Assembly (NCBI RefSeq): GCF_019331715.1
Contig: NZ_JAHBBG010000010.1
Coordinates: 26,124 to 90,123 of the forward strand
Length of the DNA stretch: 64,000 nt
Direction: 5' to 3'
Source: Bifidobacterium simiiventris
GTDB taxonomy: Bacteria > Actinomycetota > Actinomycetes > Actinomycetales > Bifidobacteriaceae
Part shown: positions 1 through 9,444 of the stretch, one piece after another
Numbering within the stretch: position 1 is the first letter of the stretch
Layout: each line of letters starts with the position of its first letter
Notes under the pieces: generated by a model
Databases searched by the model: none
The model's input: only the letters and a program-made list of their open reading frames with translations
What the model was told of the DNA's origin: nothing
Translations under genes and position numbers: made by a program

Positions 1-159
1 GAGGAGGAACCCGGACAAACCGGCACGGACGAGCCCATCGCGTTCGTGGGATCCATCGGACCCACGCATATGGACTATGCCGCCACCATCGCCGCGGTAC
101 GCACGGTGGCGCGCTATCTGACCGTTTCGCTCGCAAGCGGCGGCCGGGAATCGTCCTGA
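1..159 (+). CDS. hrcA: Heat-inducible transcription repressor HrcA, C-terminal end (partial)
   Basis: The window opens inside a reading frame that is open from base 1 and stops with TGA at 157-159. Its last 52 residues include [19 protein letters not shown], the highly conserved C-terminal block of HrcA, which represses chaperone genes through the CIRCE operator. dnaJ follows 52 bp later, the usual hrcA-dnaJ order of high-GC Gram-positive bacteria. The N-terminal DNA-binding part lies outside the window, so start and regulation cannot be seen. Confidence 0.85.
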   Translation, partial: EEEPGQTGTDEPIAFVGSIGPTHMDYAATIAAVRTVARYLTVSLASGGRESS

Positions 160-211
160 CCCAGCCTTATGGCACAATAACTCGCGACAAACACCGATAA
201 AAGGACGGACA

Positions 212-1369
212 TTGGCAGACTACTACGAGGTGCTCGGCATCGAGCGCACGGCCAGCGAGGACGAGATCAAGAAGGCCTATCGCAAGATGAGCCGCAAATA
301 TCATCCCGACATCGCCGGTCCCGAATTCGAGGACAAGTTCAAGGAGGTCAACAGCGCCTACGAGGTGCTGAGCGACCCGGACAAGCGTCGCATGTACGAC
401 TCCGGCGTCGACCCGAACGATCCGACCTCCGGTGCAGGCCCCGGCGGATTCCCGGGGGGCTTCTCCGGCATGGGCGACGTCGGCGACATCTTCGGGCAGT
501 TCTTCGGCGGCGCGTTCGGCGGCGGGCAGGGTCCGACCCCGCGCACTCAGCCCGGTCGCGACGCGCTGGCCTCCACCACCATCGACCTCAAGACCGCCGT
601 GTTCGGCGGCGTCGCGCATGTGAAGATCAACACGTTCGGACTGTGCCAGCAGTGCGGCGGCTCCGGTGCCCAGAACGGCTCCCAGCCAGTCACCTGCCCG
701 CAATGCCACGGCCAGGGCTCCGTACAGAAGGTCGTGCGCACGATGCTCGGCCAGATGATGACCTCGTCGCCGTGCGAACGGTGCGAGGGACACGGCACGA
801 TCATCGAGAACCCGTGCCCGTCGTGCCTTGGACACGGCCGCGTGCGCACCACGCGAGACGTCGGCGTGACGATTCCCGCCGGCATCAGCGACAATGCGCG
901 TCTGCGTCTCGCCAGCCAGGGCGAAGTGGGCGAAGGCGGCGGCGTTGCCGGAGACCTGTACATCGACGTACGCATTCGCGCCGACAAGCAGTTCACACGC
1001 GAAGGCGACGACCTGCACTGCTGGATCCAGGTACCGATGAGCTGGGCAATTCTGGGCCATGATCTCGAGATCGAGACGTTCGACGGCCCGAAAACCATCA
1101 GCGTGCCCGAAGGATGCCAACAGGAGGATACGGTCACACTCAAGGGACTAGGCGTTGCGCGTATGCGCCAGCAGGGGGAGCGCGGCGATCTTATCGCACA
1201 TATCGCGGTGCGCGTGCCCACCAAGCTGAACGAGCGCGAACGCAAACTGATCGAGGAGTTCGCCGACCTGCACGACGGCGACGCCTCACACGTCGCGCAA
1301 AGCTCCAAGCCGGCGACCGCCGGCGCTCGCAAGGGTTTCTTCAGCAAATTGAAGGATGCGCTGAGCTGA
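212..1369 (+). CDS. dnaJ: Chaperone DnaJ
   Basis: Hsp40 co-chaperone that delivers unfolded protein to DnaK and stimulates its ATPase in the cytoplasm. All classical parts are visible: a J domain in residues 1-66 with the HPD triad at 31-33, a Gly/Phe-rich linker (about 75-110), and a zinc domain with four CxxCxGxG motifs ([32 protein letters not shown]). A C-terminal substrate-binding region follows; the length of 385 residues is normal. The start is TTG, chosen because MADYYEVLG is the standard N-terminus and AAGGACGG lies just upstream. It sits directly behind hrcA and is probably co-transcribed and HrcA-controlled. Actinobacteria often carry two dnaJ genes; this hrcA-linked copy is the one usually called DnaJ2. 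Confidence 0.96.
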   Translation: MADYYEVLGIERTASEDEIKKAYRKMSRKYHPDIAGPEFEDKFKEVNSAYEVLSDPDKRRMYDSGVDPNDPTSGAGPGGFPGGFSGMGDVGDIFGQFFGGAFGGGQGPTPRTQPGRDALASTTIDLKTAVFGGVAHVKINTFGLCQQCGGSGAQNGSQPVTCPQCHGQGSVQKVVRTMLGQMMTSSPCERCEGHGTIIENPCPSCLGHGRVRTTRDVGVTIPAGISDNARLRLASQGEVGEGGGVAGDLYIDVRIRADKQFTREGDDLHCWIQVPMSWAILGHDLEIETFDGPKTISVPEGCQQEDTVTLKGLGVARMRQQGERGDLIAHIAVRVPTKLNERERKLIEEFADLHDGDASHVAQSSKPATAGARKGFFSKLKDALS

Positions 1370-1381
1370 GCGGGAATCGGC

Positions 1382-1428
1382 AAACGGCCGCTTCGACTTG
1401 TTTTTTGCGCAAGGCGAAGCGGCCGTTT
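1382..1428. terminator. Hairpin terminator between dnaJ and a convergent kinase gene
   Basis: A 14-bp perfect stem (1382-1395 with 1415-1428) encloses a 19-nt loop that itself contains six Ts. It lies between two convergent genes, so it probably serves both directions. Confidence 0.7.
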
Positions 1429-1515
1429 CGTATCTTCGGTGTAGCGGGTCGCGCCGTGCCTGCTGTTCGGGAACAGGCGCAACCCGCTAAGTGCGGTCGT
1501 TGGTTCTCCGGTTTT

Positions 1516-2304
1516 CTACAGCAGCGAGCGGCACATCGAACGGTATTCGCTGACGTAGCCGCCGCCGAAGAACACGCAGTGGCCGGCGATCGGATACAGC
1601 TGCCACAGCGTCGTGCGCTCCTGCCAGCCGGCCTTGAGCGGATGCACCGACTGGTAGCCGTCCATAATCTCGCTCAGGTAGCTCATGCCGAACAGGTGCA
1701 GCATCGCCAGATCCTCCTCGCGATGTCCGCCGTGGGCCGCTGGATCGATCAGCACGGCCTCGCACGAACCGGAATCCGCAGCCCACATCACGTTACCGCT
1801 CCACAGATCGCCATGCACGCGCGCCGGCTTGTCCGCCGCCGCCCGTCCCAACAGATCGGGCAGCGCGTCGATCACACGCTGTGTCAGGTCAAGATCGGCC
1901 TTCGTCAGCTCGCCGCGGGCGATGCCCAACTCGACCATCGGCAGCAGCCGTCCCTCAGCGTAGTAGGTCGCCGGATCATCCCAAGAGCCGGTCGCCATCG
2001 GCACTGGATCCTGCAGCGGACCGAAATAACAGGTGCCATCGTACCCGGATGGTGCCGAACCGAAATGGTCGGCGCCGAAATCATGCATGCGGGCCAGCGC
2101 CGCGCCGAAATCATAGGCGGCCTTCGCGGTGGGGGAGCAGGCGTTCACCCGTTCGATGTCGAGATAATCCTTGCCCCAGTCGTACACGTCCACCACACGG
2201 GGGCCTCCCGCGGCGTGCGCCTCGGCGAGCCATTGCAGCCCGCGCCCCTCGCATTCGAAGAACCCGTCCGGCGCCCACATGCGCGACTTGCGATACTTGC
2301 CCAT
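1516..2304 (-). CDS. Fructosamine kinase family protein
   Basis: A 262-residue cytoplasmic kinase of the aminoglycoside phosphotransferase/choline-kinase fold. Visible motifs are the catalytic loop HGDLWSGNV and the metal-binding stretch DPAAHGGHREEDLAM, as in the fructosamine-3-kinase family, which phosphorylates ketosamines so that glycated amines decompose. The start at 2304 gives MGKYRKSRMW and has GGGAGG six bases upstream; the frame is open further upstream, but without a ribosome-binding site. It stands alone, convergent with dnaJ and divergent from uppP. The true substrate is unknown; bacterial members may act on small glycated amines or other sugars. Confidence 0.85.
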   Translation of the reverse strand: MGKYRKSRMWAPDGFFECEGRGLQWLAEAHAAGGPRVVDVYDWGKDYLDIERVNACSPTAKAAYDFGAALARMHDFGADHFGSAPSGYDGTCYFGPLQDPVPMATGSWDDPATYYAEGRLLPMVELGIARGELTKADLDLTQRVIDALPDLLGRAAADKPARVHGDLWSGNVMWAADSGSCEAVLIDPAAHGGHREEDLAMLHLFGMSYLSEIMDGYQSVHPLKAGWQERTTLWQLYPIAGHCVFFGGGYVSEYRSMCRSLL

Positions 2305-2444
2305 TGCATCCTCCCATCGGCCTTGCAATTCACCCCTGATTGTGGGCATTTGGCGAGACAATACCGGTCTTGGCGCATTCTTAGGGGGCTGTGAGTAACC
2401 TAGAGCGAGGCAAATGAAACCAAAGACATGAACTAAGAGGGATC

Positions 2445-3326
2445 ATGAATTTCTTTCAGGCAATCATCCTGGGATTGGTGCAGGCGCTGACCGAGTACCT
2501 TCCGGTCTCGTCGAGCGCGCACATCCGCATCATCGGCGATCTGATGCTGGGAGCAGATCCGGGCGCCGCGTTCACCGCCATCATCCAGATCGGCACCGAA
2601 CTGGCGGTCATCCTGTACTTCCGTCGCGACATCATCAACATCCTATCGCACTGGTTCGCATGCCTGTTCGGCAAGAACGGCAAGGACTGGAAGTCGCGCA
2701 TGGGCCGCGGCGACAAGTGGGCCACGCTCGGCTGGAACGTCATCGTCGGCTCCATCCCGATCGTGATCCTCGGCTTCACGTTGCAGAACGTCATCGAGAC
2801 GACGCTGCGCAACCTGTGGATCACCGTGACCGTGCTGTTTGTCTTCGGTGTGCTGTTGTGGGTCGTTGACGCCAGGGCCCGCCAGATCAAGACGATGGAC
2901 GACATGACCAACCGCGACGCATTCCTGTTCGGTCTCGGTCAGTCGATGGCCCTCATCCCTGGCGTGTCCCGTTCCGGCGGCACCATCACCGTGGGCCGTG
3001 CGCTCGGCTACACCCGTGAGGCCGCGGTGCGACTGAGCTTCCTCATGGCCATCCCGGCCGTGGTCGGCTCCGGCCTGCTGGAAGCCGTCAAGGCCGTTAA
3101 GGACTATAAGACCGACGCCATGTTCCCGGGTTGGGGCCCGACGATCGTCGCGACGATCATCAGCTTCTTCGTCGGCTACATCGTGATCATCGGCTTCCTG
3201 AAGTTCGTGTCGACCTTCTCGTACAAGGCGTTTGCTATCTACCGCATCATCCTCGCTGTCGTCGTCGCGATCCTGCTGCTGACCGGCGCGCTGGTGCCGC
3301 TGGAGGCGATTTCCGCGGCGGCATGA
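2445..3326 (+). CDS. uppP: Undecaprenyl-diphosphatase
   Basis: Integral membrane phosphatase that recycles undecaprenyl pyrophosphate to the monophosphate lipid carrier for peptidoglycan synthesis; overproduction of the family gives bacitracin resistance. Both family signatures are present: EYLPVSSSAH (residues about 18-27), with the catalytic Glu and Ser/His, and PGVSRSGGTI (about 171-180). Several hydrophobic segments span the protein, and 293 residues is a normal length. ATG follows AGAGGGATC. It is divergent from the fructosamine kinase gene and convergent with the PAC2 gene, which is only 15 bp away. Confidence 0.96.
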   Translation: MNFFQAIILGLVQALTEYLPVSSSAHIRIIGDLMLGADPGAAFTAIIQIGTELAVILYFRRDIINILSHWFACLFGKNGKDWKSRMGRGDKWATLGWNVIVGSIPIVILGFTLQNVIETTLRNLWITVTVLFVFGVLLWVVDARARQIKTMDDMTNRDAFLFGLGQSMALIPGVSRSGGTITVGRALGYTREAAVRLSFLMAIPAVVGSGLLEAVKAVKDYKTDAMFPGWGPTIVATIISFFVGYIVIIGFLKFVSTFSYKAFAIYRIILAVVVAILLLTGALVPLEAISAAA

Positions 3327-3341
3327 GCCGCGTGAAGGGAA

Positions 3342-4175
3342 TCACAGATCCCTGAGGAAGTTCTCCGCCTCCCGGATCAACTGCTCGCATACGGGCCCGT
3401 CAAGAGTTGTCTCCTGGCGGGCTTTTTCGTTGCTGTCGTAGTCGTGTTCGAGCCGACGCACGTAGTCGGACAGCGCGTCGTTGCGACGCACCACGGCCTC
3501 GGCCCGGGCCTTCCAGTCCTGTGCCTTGCCGGGAAGATCGGCGAGATCGATCGATTCGCCGAGCAGTCCGGACAGCTCGTGCAGCAGCTGCATCGTGGCC
3601 TGGGCGCATCCATCACTGTTCAGATACTGCGGAATGGACACCCACATCGATGTCGTATCGAAACCGTCTTGGGATGCGGCGTCGTCGAGAATAGTGGGGA
3701 TGCCGACCGGGCCGCTGTAACGTTGGTCGGGATCGCACTCCGTGCAATCGGATCCGTACTCGATGTCGACCGGCAAGGTTCTCGTGTGCGGGCAGTCCGC
3801 GAACATCGACCCCAGCGTGATGATTCGGGTCACGTCCAGTTCGTCGGCGATTCGCAGCGTCTGCCGGCAGTGCTCCTGCCAGCGGTAGTTCGGTTCGGGG
3901 GCCAGCATCGCGTATAGCTGGAATGCGGGGGAGATGCGGATGTCGTAGAACGTGGTCTGCGGCCAGATAATGCGTTTGCGTCCGGTCGCATGACACACGA
4001 TCGGGCGGGTCGACTGATAGTCGTAATAGCCGTCGCAGCGGATGTGGCGGATCTCCTCTCCGTCGTAGCGCTTCACCAGATGGCGAACCGCATCGGAGGC
4101 TGCCTGGCAGGCATCGTTCCATCCCTCGAACGCGGCGATCATCACGGAACCCGTTTCCGCTGCTTGTCTCTTCAT
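3342..4175 (-). CDS. PAC2 family protein
   Basis: A 277-residue cytoplasmic protein that begins with SVMIAAFEGWNDACQAAS after a short leader. The AFEGWNDA block is the hallmark of the actinobacterial PAC2 (proteasome assembly chaperone 2-like) family. Its role in bacteria without a proteasome is unsettled. No catalytic motif is visible. The gene is monocistronic, convergent with uppP and divergent from the tRNA cluster. Confidence 0.85.
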   Translation of the reverse strand: MKRQAAETGSVMIAAFEGWNDACQAASDAVRHLVKRYDGEEIRHIRCDGYYDYQSTRPIVCHATGRKRIIWPQTTFYDIRISPAFQLYAMLAPEPNYRWQEHCRQTLRIADELDVTRIITLGSMFADCPHTRTLPVDIEYGSDCTECDPDQRYSGPVGIPTILDDAASQDGFDTTSMWVSIPQYLNSDGCAQATMQLLHELSGLLGESIDLADLPGKAQDWKARAEAVVRRNDALSDYVRRLEHDYDSNEKARQETTLDGPVCEQLIREAENFLRDL

Positions 4176-4278
4176 GGCTTCTAATGTAACCGCAGCGGAA
4201 AAGCGGTGCGAACCCTTATGCCAGCGGCGTACCGGCAGCTGTTGCGGGAACTGTCCTCACTGCTGCGACACGCCGGAT

Positions 4279-4307
4279 TTGGCAGACCGGGATGATGTCG
4301 GTATAGT
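4279..4307 (+). promoter_or_regulatory. Sigma-A-type promoter of the tRNA cluster
   Basis: TTGGCA at 4279-4284 and TATAGT at 4302-4307 are separated by exactly 17 bp. They lie 40 bp before the first tRNA. This is the clearest consensus promoter in the window and suits a strongly expressed stable RNA operon. Confidence 0.75.
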
Positions 4308-4346
4308 AGTCACTCGTGCTCAGGCAACGATGAGTTGCCAAGTATC

Positions 4347-4419
4347 GCGGACATAGCTTAGTTGGTAAAGCGCAACCTTGCCAAGGTTGAGACCGCGGGT
4401 CCGAGTCCCGTTGTCCGCT
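4347..4419 (+). tRNA. tRNA-Gly (anticodon GCC), copy 1, T-loop variant
   Basis: A 73-nt cloverleaf with acceptor GCGGACA/TGTCCGC, anticodon loop TTGCCAA (GCC at 4380-4382) and no encoded CCA. It is identical to the copy at 4870 except for one base. Position 4401, tRNA position 55, is C, so the T-loop reads TCCGAGT and not TTCGAGT. Position 55 is the near-universal pseudouridine site, so this copy may fold or be modified less well. Confidence 0.93.
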
Positions 4420-4448
4420 CTAAGGTCCGATGAGTTGACGACCTTTGC

Positions 4449-4519
4449 GGTGGGTTAGCCAAGCGGTTAGGCAGCGGCCTGCAAAGCCGTATAGACGAGT
4501 TCGACTCTCGTACCCACCT
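4449..4519 (+). tRNA. tRNA-Cys (anticodon GCA)
   Basis: Acceptor GGTGGGT pairs with ACCCACC. The anticodon loop CTGCAAA gives GCA at 4481-4483. The T-loop is TTCGACT. Length is 71 nt; CCA is not encoded. Confidence 0.95.
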
Positions 4520-4561
4520 CTCAGTCGGCCGAATGTATTCGGTCGGTTGTATTGCAGGCCC

Positions 4562-4633
4562 GGGCGGTTGGCGCAGAGGTAGCGCACTTCCCTGACACGG
4601 AAGGGGTCACAAGTTCGAATCTTGTATCGCCCA
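4562..4633 (+). tRNA. tRNA-Val (anticodon GAC)
   Basis: Acceptor GGGCGGT pairs with ATCGCCC. The anticodon stem CTTCC/GGAAG holds loop CTGACAC, with GAC at 4594-4596. The T-loop TTCGAAT is normal. CCA is not encoded. Confidence 0.95.
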
Positions 4634-4671
4634 CGAACGTCGGCGATGATTCGACCTTCATAATCGAATAT

Positions 4672-4744
4672 GGGTGATTGGCGCAGCGGCTAGCGCACTT
4701 CCTTCACACGGAAGGGGTCGTAGGTTCGATTCCTACATCACCCA
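4672..4744 (+). tRNA. tRNA-Val (anticodon CAC)
   Basis: Acceptor GGGTGAT pairs with ATCACCC. The anticodon stem CTTCC/GGAAG is the same as in the preceding Val tRNA, with loop TTCACAC (CAC at 4705-4707). The two Val tRNAs are near paralogues placed in tandem. Confidence 0.95.
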
Positions 4745-4765
4745 CGAGCGCGGTAACGCGTTTTC

Positions 4766-4838
4766 GGGGCTATGGCGCAGCTGGTAGCGCATCTCCATGG
4801 CATGGAGAGGGTCAGGGGTTCGAATCCCCTTAGCTCCA
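4766..4838 (+). tRNA. tRNA-Ala (anticodon GGC)
   Basis: Acceptor GGGGCTA pairs with TAGCTCC. The anticodon stem TCTCC/GGAGA holds loop ATGGCAT, with GGC at 4799-4801. CCA is not encoded. Confidence 0.94.
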
Positions 4839-4869
4839 CTGGAATCCGCTTCTCACGGCGGAATCCTTT

Positions 4870-4942
4870 GCGGACATAGCTTAGTTGGTAAAGCGCAACC
4901 TTGCCAAGGTTGAGACCGCGGGTTCGAGTCCCGTTGTCCGCT
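4870..4942 (+). tRNA. tRNA-Gly (anticodon GCC), copy 2
   Basis: Same sequence as the copy at 4347 apart from the T-loop, which here is the canonical TTCGAGT. It is the last tRNA of the cluster, and a terminator follows 8 bp later. Confidence 0.95.
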
Positions 4943-4950
4943 CCGGTCAG

Positions 4951-4972
4951 AGGCTCCTTCGGGAGTCTTTTT
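4951..4972 (+). terminator. Rho-independent terminator of the tRNA cluster
   Basis: A 7-bp stem AGGCTCC/GGAGTCT closes a TTCG tetraloop and runs into TTTTT. Its place just behind the last tRNA fits the end of the tRNA transcript. Confidence 0.85.
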
Positions 4973-5123
4973 CATTTCGGCAACGGCATGCTCGCAATCG
5001 TCGGCCCGTCACGCCTGGGAGCGTTCACAGCAATGTCTGCACTCAATCCTATCGTGTCCCATGTTGATTACCAGTCCAGGCCTGCCCATTGGTAACGCGG
5101 GCCCCGATAGCAAAGGACACATC

Positions 5124-7169
5124 ATGGCGCAAAGCTCCATCTCCATCACAGTCAACGGCGAAGCGAAGGAGGTGGAAGCTACCACCACCGGCACCGAACT
5201 GTTCGCGGACGACAAGAACATCATCGCCGTGCGTCTCAACGGCGAGCTGCGTGACCTGTACACGCCGCTTTCCGACGGCGACACGGTCGAATCCGTCGCG
5301 CTCGACAGCGAGGACGGTCTCGGCATCATGCGTCACTCCGCCACCCACGTCATGGCACAGGCTGTGCAGGAACTGTTCCCGAACGCCAAGCTTGGCGTCG
5401 GCCCGATCATCAAGGACGGCTTCTACTACGATTTCCAGGTCGACCAGCCGTTTACGCCGGACGACCTCAAGAATATCGAGAAGCACATGCAGCGGATCAT
5501 CAAGTCCGCCCAGTCCTTCCGCCGCCGCGTCGTCACCGAGGAGGAGGCGCTCAAGGAGGAAGCCGACCAGCCGTTCAAGATCGAGCTGATCGAAGACAAG
5601 GAAGCGCATCTCGATCCGTCCACCGCCACCGAGATCTCCGGCAAGGAGCTCAGCTTCTACGACAACGTCGACCGTGACGGCAACGTTGTGTGGAAGGACC
5701 TGTGCCGCGGACCGCACTTGCCGAACACGCACTTCATCAAGGCGTTCAAGATCGAGCGTTCCGCCGCCGCTTACTGGCGCGGCAACGAGAAGAACCCGAC
5801 CATGCAGCGTATCTACGGCACCGCATGGGCCACCAAGGAAGATCTCAAGGCCTACCAGACCCGCCTCGAGGAGGCCGCCAAGCGCGACCACCGCAAGCTC
5901 GGCGCCGAAATGGACCTGTTCTCCTTCCCGGAAGAGATCGGACCTGGCCTGGCGGTGTTCCATCCGAAGGGTGCCGCGGTCATCAACGCGATGGAGGATT
6001 ACTCCCGCGAAATGCACCGCAAGTACCACTACAGCTTCGTGCAGACCCCGCACATCACCAAGGGCGGCCTGTACGAGACCTCCGGCCACCTGCACTGGTA
6101 CAAGGACTCCATGTACCCGGCCATGCGCCTGGACGAGGAGCGCGACGCCGACGGCAACATCACCAAGCAGGGCTTCGACTACTACCTGAAGCCGATGAAC
6201 TGCCCGATGCACAACCTCATCTTCAAGTCCCGCCAGCGCTCCTACAAGGAGCTGCCGCTGCGCCTGTTCGAGTTCGGCACCGTGTACCGCTACGAGAAGT
6301 CCGGCGAAGTCCACGGCCTGACCCGCGTGCGCGGCTTGACCCAGGACGACTCCCACATCTACTGCACGCGCGAGCAGATGAAGGGCGAACTGACCAACCT
6401 GCTCACCTTCGTGCTCAAGGTGCTGCGCGACTTCGGTCTGGACGACTTCTACCTCGAACTGTCCACTAAGGACGAGCACAAGTACGTCGGTTCCGACGAG
6501 ATCTGGGAGGAGGCGACCAACACGCTCGCCGAGGTCGCCAAGGACTCCGGTCTGAACCTCGTGGCCGATCCGGGCGGCGCCGCATTCTACGGCCCGAAGA
6601 TCTCCGTGCAGGCCCGCGACGCGATCGGCCGCACCTGGCAGGTGTCGACCATCCAGCTCGACTTCAACCTGCCCGAGCGCTTCCAGCTCGAGTACATCGC
6701 GGCCGATGGTACGCACCAGCGCCCGGTCATGATCCACCGCGCGCTGTTCGGTTCCATCGAGCGCTTCTTCGCCGTGCTGCTCGAGCACTACGCGGGCGCG
6801 TTCCCGGTGTGGCTCGCCCCGGTGCAGGTACTTGGCATCCCGGTCGCCGACGAGTTCGCGCCGCACCTCGCCGGCTTCGTCAAGTCCCTCGAGGATGAGA
6901 TGGTCCGCTGCGAGATCGACTACTCCGACGACCGCTTCGGCAAGAAGATCCGCAACGCGTCCAAGTCCAAGACGCCGTTCATTCTCATCGTCGGCGAAGA
7001 GGACGCGAAGAACAACGCGGTCAGCTTCCGCTTCCGCGATGGCAGCCAGCTCAACGGCGTGCCGGTCGATCAGGCCCGCGAGCAGATCCTCGATGTGATC
7101 AAGAAGCGCGTCCAGGTCAACTCCGTGGACGACTTCAAGGCCGCCGTGGCGGCTCCGGCCGAGGACTGA
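5124..7169 (+). CDS. thrS: Threonine-tRNA ligase
   Basis: Charges tRNA-Thr with threonine in the cytoplasm. The 681-residue protein shows an N-terminal TGS domain (about 1-65), an editing domain with HSATH, and a class II catalytic core. The core has the zinc-binding region KPMNCPMH, motif 2 around [21 protein letters not shown], cut here to its key residues R and E, and motif 3 with [13 protein letters not shown]-terminal anticodon-binding domain follows. The start ATG at 5124 ([14 protein letters not shown]) is preceded by AAAGGA; the frame is open further upstream but without a ribosome-binding site. Nothing in the 180-bp leader looks like a T-box. Confidence 0.97.
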   Translation: MAQSSISITVNGEAKEVEATTTGTELFADDKNIIAVRLNGELRDLYTPLSDGDTVESVALDSEDGLGIMRHSATHVMAQAVQELFPNAKLGVGPIIKDGFYYDFQVDQPFTPDDLKNIEKHMQRIIKSAQSFRRRVVTEEEALKEEADQPFKIELIEDKEAHLDPSTATEISGKELSFYDNVDRDGNVVWKDLCRGPHLPNTHFIKAFKIERSAAAYWRGNEKNPTMQRIYGTAWATKEDLKAYQTRLEEAAKRDHRKLGAEMDLFSFPEEIGPGLAVFHPKGAAVINAMEDYSREMHRKYHYSFVQTPHITKGGLYETSGHLHWYKDSMYPAMRLDEERDADGNITKQGFDYYLKPMNCPMHNLIFKSRQRSYKELPLRLFEFGTVYRYEKSGEVHGLTRVRGLTQDDSHIYCTREQMKGELTNLLTFVLKVLRDFGLDDFYLELSTKDEHKYVGSDEIWEEATNTLAEVAKDSGLNLVADPGGAAFYGPKISVQARDAIGRTWQVSTIQLDFNLPERFQLEYIAADGTHQRPVMIHRALFGSIERFFAVLLEHYAGAFPVWLAPVQVLGIPVADEFAPHLAGFVKSLEDEMVRCEIDYSDDRFGKKIRNASKSKTPFILIVGEEDAKNNAVSFRFRDGSQLNGVPVDQAREQILDVIKKRVQVNSVDDFKAAVAAPAED

Positions 7170-7182
7170 TTCTCGGCCATTG

Positions 7183-7232
7183 CATGGGTGTTCCGTGGGG
7201 CGTGCATGTGTTCGTCCCACGGGACACCCATG
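7183..7232 (+). terminator. Long hairpin downstream of thrS
   Basis: A 17-bp stem (7183-7199 with 7216-7232, one G-T pair) has a 16-nt loop and no T-tract. It lies 13 bp after the thrS stop. It may be a terminator of the U-less type or a 3'-end stabiliser. Confidence 0.6.
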
Positions 7233-7328
7233 TCCGGTGCTTTGCGATGATGCCGCTGGCAGTTGTCTGCAAAGCGCTCTAAACTTATTCCGTTTGCCAG
7301 TTTTATCCGTAGATCTGCTAGGAGCATT

Positions 7329-8084
7329 ATGTCAGGTCATTCCAAGTGGGCGACCACCAAGCACAAGAAGGCCGCCATCGACGCCAAGCGCGGCAAGCTG
7401 TTCGCCAAGCTCATCAAGAACATCGAAATCGCGGCTCGCATGGGCGGTGGCGACCCGGACGGCAACCCGTCCCTGTACGATGCCATCTACAAGGCCAAGA
7501 AGGCCTCGATGCCGGCCGACAACATCAAGCGCGCCGTCAAGCGCGGTTCCGGTGAGGAAGCCGGTGGCGCCAACTACGAGGACATCGTCTACGAGGGCTA
7601 CGCTCCCGCCGGCGTCGGCCTCATCATCGAGTGCCTGACTGACAACCGCAACCGTGCAGCCGCCGAAGTGCGTTCCACCCTGACCAAGGGCAACGGCTCG
7701 CTGGCCACCTCCGGCTCTGTGTCCTTCAACTTCGAGCGCAAGGGCCAGATCGAAGTGCCGTCCGAGGGTGTGGATTTCGACGACCTGTTTGAGAAGGCCG
7801 GCGACGCGGGTGCCGAGGACGTGATCGATGACGGCGACGTGTTCACCGTGATCACTGATCCCTCCGATCTGCACACCGTGCGCAAGAGCCTGCAGGACGC
7901 CGGTTTCGACTACGATTCCGCCGATATGGTGATGCGCCCGAAGAACGAGGTCGAACTGGGCCTCGAGGATGCCCGCAAGGTCTCCAAGCTCATCGACAAT
8001 CTCGATGACCTGGACGATGTGCAGAACATCTATTCCAACTGGACCGCCTCCGACGAGGTCATGGCCCAGCTCGACGAGGAGTAA
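7329..8084 (+). CDS. YebC/PmpR family DNA-binding protein
   Basis: A 251-residue cytoplasmic protein that begins [20 protein letters not shown], the invariant N-terminus of the YebC family. Members bind DNA as regulators, and some are reported to relieve ribosome stalling at proline runs. ATG at 7329 follows TAGGAG. It sits seven bases upstream of ruvC, the common yebC-ruvCAB arrangement, so it is likely part of the same transcript. Confidence 0.95.
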   Translation: MSGHSKWATTKHKKAAIDAKRGKLFAKLIKNIEIAARMGGGDPDGNPSLYDAIYKAKKASMPADNIKRAVKRGSGEEAGGANYEDIVYEGYAPAGVGLIIECLTDNRNRAAAEVRSTLTKGNGSLATSGSVSFNFERKGQIEVPSEGVDFDDLFEKAGDAGAEDVIDDGDVFTVITDPSDLHTVRKSLQDAGFDYDSADMVMRPKNEVELGLEDARKVSKLIDNLDDLDDVQNIYSNWTASDEVMAQLDEE

Positions 8085-8090
8085 TCCTCG

Positions 8091-8672
8091 GTGATCATTC
8101 TTGGCGTTGACCCCGGGCTCACTCGCTGCGGGGTCGGCGTGATCGAAGCCGGCGCACACCGCCGGCTTTCGTTTATTCACGTCGATGTCGTACGTTCGTC
8201 CCCCGACACGTCGCAGGATCTGCGCCTGTTGGCCATCTACAACGGACTGGTCGACAAGATCGAGCGATTCGCTCCCGATACGGTGTCCATCGAACGAGTG
8301 TTCGCCCAGGAGAACCGCAACACCGTGCTTGGTACCGCCCAGGCGGCCGGCATGGCCATGCTTGCCGCGGCCCAGCGCGGCATTCCGGTCGCACTGCACA
8401 CGCCGACCGAATCGAAACTCGCGATCACAGGCAACGGCAAGGCCGAAAAACCGCAGATGGAACGCATGGTCGCCCGTATTCTCGGACTGAACGAACCTCC
8501 GACCCCTGCCGACGCCGCCGATGCGCTGGCCATTGCGATTTGCCATGCCCTGCGCCCGGCCGGGGCGTTGCAGGGAGGGGAGCGCGAGCAGCATCTCACT
8601 GCCGCGCAGCGTCAGTGGGCGCTGGCAGCGCAGCGTTCCAAGCGGCGGCGCGGTGCCGATCGCGGTATGTAA
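8091..8672 (+). CDS. ruvC: Crossover junction endodeoxyribonuclease RuvC
   Basis: Resolves Holliday junctions by symmetrical cleavage, working with RuvAB. The RNase-H-like fold begins with [14 protein letters not shown], which carries the first catalytic Asp; a catalytic Glu lies in SIERVF and the last acidic pair in [14 protein letters not shown]. The start is GTG at 8091, six bases after the yebC stop, with GAGGAG upstream. The 193 residues include a basic tail ([12 protein letters not shown]). Confidence 0.95.
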   Translation: MIILGVDPGLTRCGVGVIEAGAHRRLSFIHVDVVRSSPDTSQDLRLLAIYNGLVDKIERFAPDTVSIERVFAQENRNTVLGTAQAAGMAMLAAAQRGIPVALHTPTESKLAITGNGKAEKPQMERMVARILGLNEPPTPADAADALAIAICHALRPAGALQGGEREQHLTAAQRQWALAAQRSKRRRGADRGM

Positions 8673-8779
8673 TCGCGCCGCCGTCATTTGGCGCGGCGTG
8701 TCGCCGGCTATTGCACGTATCCGAAGACGTATTCGTCTCGAGACGTGTCGGGCGGTCGAGCACATCACATACAGTCATA

Positions 8780-8791
8780 GAACAGATGTTC
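8780..8791 (+). promoter_or_regulatory. LexA (SOS) box upstream of ruvA
   Basis: GAACAGATGTTC is a perfect match to the Gram-positive LexA operator GAAC-N4-GTTC. It lies 30 bp before ruvA and is followed by a TATAG-containing stretch. This predicts DNA-damage induction of ruvAB separately from yebC-ruvC. Confidence 0.8.
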
Positions 8792-8820
8792 GACTATAGG
8801 AAAGCGCTGAGAGGTTTGCC

Positions 8821-9444
8821 ATGATAGGAATGCTCAACGGACGCGTGATCGAGGTCGGCGTGGACTACGCATTGATCGAGGTCGGGGGAGTCGGCTATGA
8901 AACCCGTATGCCATCCGCTGATCTGTCGGCGCTGCACATCGGCAAAGACGTGCGCGTGTACACGTCGATGAACGTATCACAGGACGCGATCACGTTGTTT
9001 GGATTCGCTACGCCATCGGCCAAACGGATGTTCCTGCAGCTGCAGAAGGTCAGTGGCATCGGCCCGAAGGTGGCATTGTCGCTACTGTCCACGTTGCCGG
9101 TGGACCGTCTCGCGCAGGCCGTGGCGGACGGCGATGCGGCGGCATTGGCGAAGGCTCCGGGACTCGGCAAAAAGGGTGCGCAGAAGATCATCCTCGAGTT
9201 GAAGGGTTCCATTGATCTTGATGCGATAGAGGCCGGAACGAACTTGGCCTCGCGGCAACGGCCGGAGGATCACAACCTCGTACAGGTCGTAGAAGGACTG
9301 ATGTCTCTCGGTTGGAGGCAGCAGGATGCTCAGAACGCCGTTGAAGTGGCATGTCGGGACAATGACATCGCGACTCCAATCAGTAGTGCCGATGTACCGC
9401 GCGTGCTCAAGCTCGCCCTGGCAACCCTTGACAGAGGACGGTGA
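8821..9444 (+). CDS. ruvA: Holliday junction branch migration protein RuvA
   Basis: Binds Holliday junctions as a tetramer and loads the RuvB motor. The N-terminus [27 protein letters not shown] is the OB domain; the family's helix-hairpin-helix motifs are visible as [13 protein letters not shown] and [15 protein letters not shown]-terminal domain that contacts RuvB follows. The length of 207 residues is normal. ATG follows GAGAGG. Its stop overlaps the ruvB start by four bases. Confidence 0.96.
   Translation: MIGMLNGRVIEVGVDYALIEVGGVGYETRMPSADLSALHIGKDVRVYTSMNVSQDAITLFGFATPSAKRMFLQLQKVSGIGPKVALSLLSTLPVDRLAQAVADGDAAALAKAPGLGKKGAQKIILELKGSIDLDAIEAGTNLASRQRPEDHNLVQVVEGLMSLGWRQQDAQNAVEVACRDNDIATPISSADVPRVLKLALATLDRGR

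Noticed and set aside
4943..5123. A T-box leader before thrS
   Set aside because: No T-box sequence or antiterminator/terminator pair is visible; the only hairpin belongs to the tRNA cluster.
5049..7220. A 723-codon open frame antisense to thrS
   Set aside because: It mirrors the codon pattern of thrS, as long antisense frames do in high-GC genes. It has no ribosome-binding site and no family features.
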